A stretch of 64,000 nucleotides of DNA from JALYRV01 sp036675475 (GTDB lineage Bacteria > Acidobacteriota > Vicinamibacteria > Vicinamibacterales > SCN-69-37): the NCBI GenBank assembly GCA_036675475.1, contig JAKFEY010000044.1, positions 9,422-73,421 of the forward strand, in the 5' to 3' direction. Made by a program: the position numbers and the translations under genes. Under the pieces are notes generated by a model, which did not search any database, was not told the origin of the DNA, and saw only the letters and a list, made by a program, of their open reading frames with translations. Each line of letters begins with the position of its first letter. Position 1 is the stretch's first letter. Below, piece by piece: positions 57,564 through 64,000 of the stretch.

Positions 57564-60500
57564 TTACCATCCGGCCGCCCGACCGAGATCGGCCAGCAGG
57601 CCGGACACCCGCTCGAAGATGCCGCCGGGCGCCCGCGGGTCCAGCGCGGCCGGCTTCAGGATCTCGTCGCGGCTGAACCCGGGCGTCACCGCCCCGGCCG
57701 TGGCCCGGCTCGTCCACCACGAGGCCGAGGTGTCTTCCACCGGCTTTGCCGTGCGTTTGACGTGCCCGGGTCGTATCGTCGAGGCGGCCGCGGGTACTGA
57801 AGAAGGACGCTGATCGCCGCCCGCTGGCCGTGCCGGCGCGGCCGGGCGCAACACCGGCTGGGGCTCCACTCGCAGGATGTTCGGCGGGATGAGCTTCAGG
57901 TCGCCCCGCGTCTGCACCAGCCGCAGCAGCTGCGGCGGCTCGATCCGGGCGTCGTTGCGGAACTTCAGCACCAGGGCGGCGCCCTCGCGCTCGATGGAGT
58001 CGATGCCCAGGCGCTCGGCCGTCACGCGCAGGCGCCCGTACTCCGCCAGATTCAGAATCGACGCCGGCGGCGCGCCGTAGCGGTCGCGCACTTCGTCGAG
58101 CAGCCGATCGAGCGTGCCAAGATCGCGCGCGGACGCCATCCGGCGATAGATGGCGAGCCGCTGATTCATGTCCGGAATGTACGACTCGTCGATCTTGAGA
58201 TCGATATTGAGATTGATGGTCGCGCGACGGTCGTCCTCGATCTCCTCGCCCTTGAGCTCGCGCACGGCCTCTTCGAGCAGCTTCATGTACATGTCGAAGC
58301 CGACCGCCTCGATGTGCCCGCTCTGCTCGCCGCCGAGCAGATTGCCGGCGCCGCGGATTTCAAGGTCGAGCGCCGCAATACGGAATCCGCTGCCCAGGTC
58401 GCTGAACTCGCGAATGGCCGCCAGCCGCTTGCGCGCCACCGACGACAAGGTTTCTTCGGGCGGAATCAGCAGGTACGCATACGCGCGCCGGTCCGACCGG
58501 CCGACGCGGCCGCGCAGCTGATAGAGCTGCGCCAGGCCGTACCGGTCGGCGCGGTTGACGATCATCGTGTTCGCGTTGGGAATGTCCAGCCCGTTCTCGA
58601 TAATCGTGGTCGACACCAGCACGTCGTATTTCTTCGCGACGAAATCCAGCATCACCTTCTCGAGGTCATCGTCATTCATCTGGCCGTGGCCGACGACAAC
58701 CCTGGCTTCCGGCACGAGGCGCGTGATCAGGCTGGCGATGGAGAAGATCGACTCGACGCGGTTGTGCACGAAATAGATCTGGCCGCCGCGCTCGAGCTCG
58801 TTGCGAATAGCGCGCGCAATGACCGGCTGGTCGAATTTCACGACCTGCGTCTGAATCGCCATGCGGTCGCGTGGAGGCGTCTCGATTACCGACATGTCGC
58901 GAATGCCGACCAGCGACATGTTGAGCGTGCGCGGAATCGGCGTCGCCGTCATCGTCAGCACGTCGACCTTTTTGCGCATCTGCTTGATCTTCTCTTTGTG
59001 CGTGACGCCGAAGCGCTGCTCCTCGTCGACGACCAGCAGGCCGAGGTCGCGGAAGATCACGTCTTTCGACAGCAGCCGGTGCGTGCCGACGATGATGTCG
59101 ACCTTGCCTTCGGCGAGCTGGGCGAGGGTGGCCTTCTGTTCCTGTTTGGTGCGGAAGCGGCTGACCATGTCGATCGAGACGGGGAAGCCGCTGAAGCGCT
59201 CGCGCAGCGTCTTGAGGTGCTGCGAGGCGAGCACGGTGGTCGGCGCGAGGAATGCGACCTGCTTGCCGTCCATGACGGCCTTGAACGCCGCGCGCATCGC
59301 CACTTCGGTTTTGCCGTAGCCGACATCGCCGCAGAGCAGGCGGTCCATCGGCGAGGCCGACTCCATGTCGCGCGTGATGTCCGTGATGGCCGACACCTGA
59401 TCGGGCGTGAGGTCGTACTCGAAGGCGCTGTTGAATTCCTGCTGCCAGTGCGAGTCGGGCGCGAAGGCGTGGCCCGGGACGGCCTTGCGCTGGGCGTAGA
59501 GCTTGAGCAGCTCCTCCGCCATGTCGCGCATCGCCTTCTTGACGCGGGTCTTCGCCTTTTCCCACGTCGTGCCGCCAAGCCGATCGAGCGACGGATGCGC
59601 GCCGCCGGTGTATTTCTGAACGAGGTCGAGCCGCTCGACCGGCACGAACAGCTTGTCGTCGCCCGCGTACCGGAGCTCCATGAACTCCACGGGTTCGTGG
59701 CCCACCTGCATCTTCTTGAGGCCCACGAAGCGGCCGATGCCGTGGTCGACGTGCACCACGAGATCGCCGACCTTGAGATCGCGGAAATCCGAGAGGAAAG
59801 TCCGCGACGCGGACTTGCGCCGCTCGCGGACGTGCCGCTCCTCGTCGAACACGTCCGTCTCGGCGTACAGCTGCAGGCCGGCCGCCGGCAGCCGGAAGCC
59901 TTTCGACAGCGAGCCGACGCCGACGAGCACGGTCGCGTGCCGCGTCTGCTCCGCGCCTTCGATCGACTCAGCGAGGATCTCGTAATCGGCGAGCAGCTCC
60001 AGCGTGCGCTCGGCGCGGCCGGGCGTGGCGGCAACGAACACGGTGATGTCGCCGCGCTCGCGGCTTTTCTTCAGCTCGTCGACCCAGTCGGGAATGCGGC
60101 CCTGGAACTCCGCAATCGGCTGGCAGGAGACATGCGACGCCGGCGCGTCGGACTCGTCAATCGCAAGCTGCTCGAGCGCGGTGGCGCCCCTGAGCCGTCC
60201 GATCGCCTCCTCCCAGCCGACGATCACGTCGGACGGCGGAGGAACATTCTTTCCGCGCTCCTTCGCCTCGGTGTAGCTGGCTTCGATCTGATCGGCGTAG
60301 GCGCGGCCCTGCTTCTCGACATCTTCGGGCTCGATCGCGACGAGGCGCGCGTTGATCAGGTAGTCGAAGATGGTGCCGGAGCGATCGGCATCGGCCTCGG
60401 TGCCATCGCTGTCCGGCCTGGGAAGCACATCGCGCATCGGCACGATGACGAGGCGCTCGATCTCGCCCGTCGATCGCTGCGTGCCCGGGTCGTAGCGACG

Positions 60501-61142
60501 AATGGATTCAATCGTGTCGCCGACAAACTCGATACGCGCCGGCTCGGCGTCGGCTGGAGGGAAGACGTCGAGCACGCCGCCGCGGCGGAAGAACTCGCCG
60601 TGCTGATCGACCGGATCTTCCGGAGAAAAGCCCGCTTCCGCCAGGCGCGACGCCAGCGCCGCGGGATCGATCTCGCTGCCGGCATGCAGATCGAAGCCGG
60701 CCGCGAGCATCTGCGAGGGCGGGCTCACGCGGGGCAGCAATGCGCGCGACGAGGCGATGACGATGCGCGCCGTGTTCGACGCGAGCGCGTGCAGCACGCG
60801 CGCGCGGGCGGCCACCACGTCGAGGTGCGGCGACATGCCGCGATACGGGTCGACTTCGAGCGACGGGTATGGCAGCACCGTGCGCTCCAGCTCATCGTCA
60901 GACAGGCCCGTGAGCGTGCCGAGGAAGAAGCGCGCGTCGGCAATGGCGGTTTCAAGGTCGGCGTCGGTGGCGGTCACCGCGAAGACGGGTGCCCGCGGGG
61001 CGGCAAAGGAGGCGAGCGCGAGGGCGCGGGCGGCGGGTGTGAGGCCGGTCAGCCGGCGTGCAGACGCACTTATCCCTGCGCGATTAACCGCGCCCTTGAG
61101 TAGCGCGCGCAGCGCCAGGCTGCTCGAGGAATACGTCGCCAA
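57564..61142 (-). CDS. mfd: Transcription-repair coupling factor Mfd
   Basis: 1192 residues from a TTG at 61142. UvrB-homology region at about 20-330 (SALASRLAEAGFSPEDPVDQHGEFFRRGG), RNA polymerase-interaction domain (GDLVVHVDHGIGRFVGLKKM) near 455-530, and the translocase domains with LLCGDVGYGKTEVAMRAAFKA near 600 and DEEQRFG near 710; the TRCF domain follows at about 985-1080. The last 100 residues are a Pro/Ala/Arg-rich extension (RPAAPARPAGGDQRPSSVP) not usual for Mfd. Mfd removes stalled polymerase and recruits UvrA. It begins the run with surA, nusG-like and dus. Confidence 0.94.
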   Translation of the reverse strand: MATYSSSSLALRALLKGAVNRAGISASARRLTGLTPAARALALASFAAPRAPVFAVTATDADLETAIADARFFLGTLTGLSDDELERTVLPYPSLEVDPYRGMSPHLDVVAARARVLHALASNTARIVIASSRALLPRVSPPSQMLAAGFDLHAGSEIDPAALASRLAEAGFSPEDPVDQHGEFFRRGGVLDVFPPADAEPARIEFVGDTIESIRRYDPGTQRSTGEIERLVIVPMRDVLPRPDSDGTEADADRSGTIFDYLINARLVAIEPEDVEKQGRAYADQIEASYTEAKERGKNVPPPSDVIVGWEEAIGRLRGATALEQLAIDESDAPASHVSCQPIAEFQGRIPDWVDELKKSRERGDITVFVAATPGRAERTLELLADYEILAESIEGAEQTRHATVLVGVGSLSKGFRLPAAGLQLYAETDVFDEERHVRERRKSASRTFLSDFRDLKVGDLVVHVDHGIGRFVGLKKMQVGHEPVEFMELRYAGDDKLFVPVERLDLVQKYTGGAHPSLDRLGGTTWEKAKTRVKKAMRDMAEELLKLYAQRKAVPGHAFAPDSHWQQEFNSAFEYDLTPDQVSAITDITRDMESASPMDRLLCGDVGYGKTEVAMRAAFKAVMDGKQVAFLAPTTVLASQHLKTLRERFSGFPVSIDMVSRFRTKQEQKATLAQLAEGKVDIIVGTHRLLSKDVIFRDLGLLVVDEEQRFGVTHKEKIKQMRKKVDVLTMTATPIPRTLNMSLVGIRDMSVIETPPRDRMAIQTQVVKFDQPVIARAIRNELERGGQIYFVHNRVESIFSIASLITRLVPEARVVVGHGQMNDDDLEKVMLDFVAKKYDVLVSTTIIENGLDIPNANTMIVNRADRYGLAQLYQLRGRVGRSDRRAYAYLLIPPEETLSSVARKRLAAIREFSDLGSGFRIAALDLEIRGAGNLLGGEQSGHIEAVGFDMYMKLLEEAVRELKGEEIEDDRRATINLNIDLKIDESYIPDMNQRLAIYRRMASARDLGTLDRLLDEVRDRYGAPPASILNLAEYGRLRVTAERLGIDSIEREGAALVLKFRNDARIEPPQLLRLVQTRGDLKLIPPNILRVEPQPVLRPAAPARPAGGDQRPSSVPAAASTIRPGHVKRTAKPVEDTSASWWTSRATAGAVTPGFSRDEILKPAALDPRAPGGIFERVSGLLADLGRAAGW

Positions 61143-61197
61143 TCCGAACTGTCGATCCTAACGTACGAGCAAAGCTGAGCTGCGTTAGAGTTTCGCC

Positions 61198-62886
61198 ATG
61201 AGAACCGCGCTACTCCTGACGCTGGCGCTCACGGCCGCGACCGGCGTGTCGCAGCCCCAGAGCGCGTCCCAGGCTCCATCGCACAGGCATTACGTGAAGG
61301 ACGAGCGGGCGCAGCAGCCGTCTTCGTCTGGCGCTCTCGCCCCGCGGCTCCAGAACCTCGGGGCGCACACGTTCAAGGTCAGCACCGCGTCGGCAGAAGC
61401 CCAGCGGTACATCGATCAGGGCGTCAATCTGGCCTACGGCTTCAACCACGCCGAAGCCGCGCGCGCGTTCGCCGAGGCGGCGCGGCTCGATCCGTCGCTG
61501 GCCATGGCCTACTGGGGGCACGCGCTCGTGCTCGGACCCAACATCAACGCTCCCATGGACGCGGCCGACGAGGCGAAGGCGCGCGATCTCGTGGAGAAAG
61601 CGGCGTCACTGAAGGGCGGCGCGACCGAGCGCGAACGCGACTACATCGACGCACTGGCCACGAGATACACGGGAAAGGCAGACAATCGCGCGTCCGCCGA
61701 CCGCGCGTTCGCGGACGCGATGAGGGCGCTCGCCGCGAAGCACGGCGAGGATCTCGACGCGCGGACGATGTATGCCGAGTCGCTGATGGATCTGCGCCCC
61801 TGGAATTACTGGACGCGCGACGGCAAGCCCTACGCCGAAACGACAGAGGCCATCGCAGCGCTGGAGTCGGTCATCACGGCGAATCCGAATCATCCAGGCG
61901 CGCTGCACTACTGGATTCACCTCTGGGAGCCGACCGACACGCCCGAGCGCGCCGAGGCTGAAGCCGATCGCCTGCTCCCGCTCATGCCCGGCGCCGGGCA
62001 CGTCGTCCACATGCCGGCGCACATCTTTGCGCGCGTCGGCCGCCACCACGACGTCGTGACATCGAATCTCGCCGCCGAGAAGGCCGACGAGGAATACATC
62101 ACCCTGTGCCGCGCGCAGGGGATATATCCGCTTGCGTATTATCCGCACAACACACACTTCGTCTGGATGGGCGCGACCGCAAGCGGCCAGCACGGGATCG
62201 CGAAATACGCGGCGGACAAACTGGCGGCGTTCGCCGGCGGCAAGCAGGACATGTTCGCGACGCTGCCGTTCCTGCAGCTGTTTGCCGTGACGCCGCTGTG
62301 GACGATGGTGTCGTTCGAGCGATGGGATGACGTTCTGGCGGCACCGGCGCCGGCGGCCAAGGCGCCGTTCGTGCAAGCGGTGTGGAGGTACGCGCGCACG
62401 CGCGCGCTGGCCGGCAAAGGACGGCTCGCCGCCGCCGATGCGGAGCTGACACGGCTTCGCGGGCTCGTGGCCGGCGCGAGCTTCAACGCGCAGTCCGGAT
62501 TCACCACGAACACGGGCCGCGCGATTCTTCGCATCGGGGTCGAAATCGCGGCCGGAGAGATCGCCGCGGGGCGCAGGGACTACACGCGGGCGGCGACCCA
62601 CCTCGATCGCGCCATACGTTTCGAGGACGCGCTCGTGTATCAGGAGCCGCCCGACTGGCCGCACCCCGCGCGGCTCGTACTCGGCCGCGTGCTGCTCGCG
62701 GCCGGACGTGCCGACGAGGCGGAAGTCGTCTACTGGGAGGATCTGAAGCGGAATCCGGAAACCGGATGGGCGCTCTCGGGCCTGAAGCGGGCGCTGGAAG
62801 CCCAGGGCAAGAAGGACGAAGCGGCGCTCATCGGCGCGCGCCTCAACGAGGCCTGGAGCCGGGCTGACTTCGTGCTCGCTCGATGA
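61198..62886 (+). CDS. Exported TPR-repeat protein with histidine-rich core
   Basis: 562 residues with a signal peptide (MRTALLLTLALTAATGVSQP). TPR-like helices run throughout (RYIDQGVNLAYGFNHAEAARAFAEAARLDPSLAMAYWG at 75-110; a C-terminal pair near 500-550). A dense histidine set occurs in the middle: HPGALHYWIHLWEP near 232-243, HVVHMPAHIFARVGRHHD near 264-281, and YYPHNTHFVW near 313-322. This spacing is kept in related proteins I recall as 'TPR' only. It suggests a metal site, but none is proven. TAGAGT, 6 bases before the ATG, is a possible leaderless -10. 3' end overlaps the convergent gene. Confidence 0.75.
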   Translation: MRTALLLTLALTAATGVSQPQSASQAPSHRHYVKDERAQQPSSSGALAPRLQNLGAHTFKVSTASAEAQRYIDQGVNLAYGFNHAEAARAFAEAARLDPSLAMAYWGHALVLGPNINAPMDAADEAKARDLVEKAASLKGGATERERDYIDALATRYTGKADNRASADRAFADAMRALAAKHGEDLDARTMYAESLMDLRPWNYWTRDGKPYAETTEAIAALESVITANPNHPGALHYWIHLWEPTDTPERAEAEADRLLPLMPGAGHVVHMPAHIFARVGRHHDVVTSNLAAEKADEEYITLCRAQGIYPLAYYPHNTHFVWMGATASGQHGIAKYAADKLAAFAGGKQDMFATLPFLQLFAVTPLWTMVSFERWDDVLAAPAPAAKAPFVQAVWRYARTRALAGKGRLAAADAELTRLRGLVAGASFNAQSGFTTNTGRAILRIGVEIAAGEIAAGRRDYTRAATHLDRAIRFEDALVYQEPPDWPHPARLVLGRVLLAAGRADEAEVVYWEDLKRNPETGWALSGLKRALEAQGKKDEAALIGARLNEAWSRADFVLAR

Positions 62887-63319
62887 GCGCCGACGTCGAG
62901 AGACCCTCTTCGACCTTCACGCGCTCGACGCGACCGCCGCGCGCTTCGATGATGTCGCGGCCGACGATGTCGTCGAGGGCCCAGTCGGCGCCTTTCACGA
63001 GTACGTCCGGCTGGATGGCGGCAATGAGATCTGCCGGGGTTTCTTCGTCGAAGATCACGACCGCGTCCACGAACTGGAGAGCCGCAAGCAGCTCGGCGCG
63101 CTCAGCTTCGGGATTGATGGGCCTCTCGGGCCCCTTGATGGCGCGCACCGACGCGTCGGAGTTCAGCCCCACGATCAGCGCATCGCCGAAGCCGCGCGCG
63201 GTTTCGAGATAGCGGACATGGCCAGCGTGCAGGATGTCGAAGACGCCGTTGGTAAACACGACGGTGCGCCCGGCCATGCGATGGGCACCCGCCCATGCCG
63301 CGGCGGCCTCGCGCGTCAT
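62843..63319 (-). CDS. HldE C-terminal-type adenylyltransferase (RfaE2-like)
   Basis: 158 residues from the ATG at 63319, which overlaps the upstream stop (ATGA). VFTNGVFDILHAGHVRYLETARGFG holds the nucleotidyltransferase HxGH motif at about residue 27-30, and VKGADWALDDIVGRDIIEARGGRVERV is typical of ADP-heptose synthetase domain 2. It transfers AMP from ATP to D-glycero-beta-D-manno-heptose 1-phosphate for LPS core synthesis. Domain 1 (kinase) is not in the window. A start at 63334 is possible but less fitting. Confidence 0.92.
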   Translation of the reverse strand: MTREAAAAWAGAHRMAGRTVVFTNGVFDILHAGHVRYLETARGFGDALIVGLNSDASVRAIKGPERPINPEAERAELLAALQFVDAVVIFDEETPADLIAAIQPDVLVKGADWALDDIVGRDIIEARGGRVERVKVEEGLSTSALIERARSQPGSRPR

Positions 63320-63840
63320 CCCGACTTCTTCCACTCGGCAACCTCGGTTTTCAGGCAGGTCTCGCAGATGCCGTGCGTGAAGGTGGCGTCCGAGCGATCC
63401 TGGATGTACTTCTCGAGCGCCTGCCAGTCGCCTTTATCGTCACGGATCTTCTTGCAATAGCTGCAAATCGGCAGCAGCCCTTCGAGCAGCTCGACCTCGT
63501 GCTTCAGCGCGCGCTGCGACGCGGCGACGGTGGCGATCCAGAACGCGGCGGCCACCATGATCACCGTGCGGACCGTGGCGCCGACGAAGTTCACATACCG
63601 CGTGTCGGCGTCTACGCCGTGCAGCCAGAGCGAAAAGACATGCGCGAACGGGATGACGCTGAGCGGCAGGCCCCATGTCAGGCCGCCATACCAGGCCCCG
63701 TACAGCACCGGCAGGAACAGGAGGGCGGGAAACTCGATCACGGGCGCGAGCGCGAAGTCGATGGCCATGACGAGCGCCACGAGCGCAAGGCTATAGGCCG
63801 GCGGCAAATTCTCCGGAACGGTAAGCCCAGCGCGCGCCAT
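63316..63840 (-). CDS. Membrane protein with C-terminal zinc-module (CSYC...CETC)
   Basis: 174 residues. About four transmembrane helices at residues 15-115, then a short helix and ICSYCKKIRDDKGDWQALEKY with HGICETC near 160, a Cys2/His-Cys2-type zinc module found at the end of many signalling proteins. A longer sensor of this kind usually carries PAS, GAF or receiver domains; here only the membrane and zinc parts remain. It starts 1 base inside the previous gene's stop (TAATG) and is coupled to the HldE-like gene. Confidence 0.7.
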   Translation of the reverse strand: MARAGLTVPENLPPAYSLALVALVMAIDFALAPVIEFPALLFLPVLYGAWYGGLTWGLPLSVIPFAHVFSLWLHGVDADTRYVNFVGATVRTVIMVAAAFWIATVAASQRALKHEVELLEGLLPICSYCKKIRDDKGDWQALEKYIQDRSDATFTHGICETCLKTEVAEWKKSG

Positions 63841-64000
63841 TACTCGCCTGTCGTGATTTTTTTGAGCGACACCGCACCGCCGAAACTCCAGGCGTGGCGC
63901 GGCCGGTAGATGCCGGTGTCGTGCAGGCGGCTCTTCACCCGGAAGGTGTGGAGCAGCCGGTGGTAGTCGTACTGATAGCCGTCCTTGCGGTGCGCGGCGA
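63840..64000 (-). CDS. C-terminal end of an unidentified protein
   Basis: The last 53 codons of a minus-strand gene enter from the right edge; the stop is the TAA at 63842-63840. The visible end (KDGYQYDYHRLLHTFRVKSR, then HAWSFGGAVSLKKITTGE) has basic and aromatic residues and could be part of an outer-membrane or carbohydrate-related protein. I do not recognise it. It is coupled (TAATG) to the membrane zinc-module gene. Confidence 0.6.
   Translation of the reverse strand, partial: AAHRKDGYQYDYHRLLHTFRVKSRLHDTGIYRPRHAWSFGGAVSLKKITTGE

Overview
The window looks like a piece of a high-GC, Gram-negative acidobacterial chromosome, most like class Vicinamibacteria (subdivision 6). This is inferred from gene content, not from a marker gene. 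The main clues are a PadR regulator joined to a long orphan MacB/FtsX permease of the acidobacterial duplicated type, a von Willebrand factor A protein of the acidobacterial 'VWFA-related' kind, Tat-exported PLP and peptidase-like enzymes, OmpA-type and barrel outer-membrane proteins, and many GTG starts with 1-8 base stop/start overlaps. Genes are densely packed. I see no rRNA, tRNA, CRISPR array, phage or intact insertion sequence. No stretch over 300 bases lacks a gene; the longest gaps (41842-42117 and 51301-51514) are described as features.

Layout. 1-5,000: a phosphodiester glycosidase-like protein (cut by the window edge), the permease/PadR pair, and a Tat-exported LD-carboxypeptidase. 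5,000-13,070 (minus strand): a HEAT-repeat cyclophilin, M28 and M49 peptidases, a beta-CASP metallo-beta-lactamase RNase and a D-cysteine desulfhydrase-like PLP enzyme. 13,090-16,500: an MTHFR-like protein, an aminotransferase, DUF5996 and a UBP zinc finger, with two related palindromic elements at 15.2 and 16.5 kb. 16,640-20,305 (minus): DoxX, a short-chain dehydrogenase, a receiver-KaiB-like fusion, a KaiC-like ATPase and a small membrane protein. 20,400-24,135: an exported class V aminotransferase, two outer-membrane proteins and the VWA protein. 24,296-39,390 (mostly plus): an aminotransferase, an AI-2E family transporter, a GT-C-like membrane protein, a KBL-type ligase, a SpoIIE phosphatase, an M1 peptidase, a lone short NuoG, CcdA, a GT2, a diacylglycerol kinase and a GAF protein.

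39,391-53,451 is rich in signalling: a PDZ protein, a PAS-PAS histidine kinase, a GAF-GAF-SpoIIE phosphatase, FabZ, an Lrp regulator with a clear operator, an HD/OB nuclease, a hybrid kinase, a FliA-like sigma factor, a MerR/BldC-like HTH protein coupled to an 81-residue kinase dimerisation domain, and a divergent NtrC-type activator. 53,453-64,000 has an arginine/glycine-rich disordered protein, Dabb, the minus-strand run mfd-surA-nusG-like-dus, a TPR protein, an HldE C-domain protein and a membrane zinc-module protein.

Three patterns go beyond gene content. (1) Several divergent gene pairs are separated by only 20-35 bases that contain one self-overlapping TATA-like -10 element, often 6-8 bases from the start codon. 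This suggests bidirectional promoters and leaderless mRNAs. (2) At least four intergenic palindromes have long arms unique to each site, and two of them share a core. (3) A KaiC-like ATPase is translationally coupled to a receiver-KaiB-like fusion.
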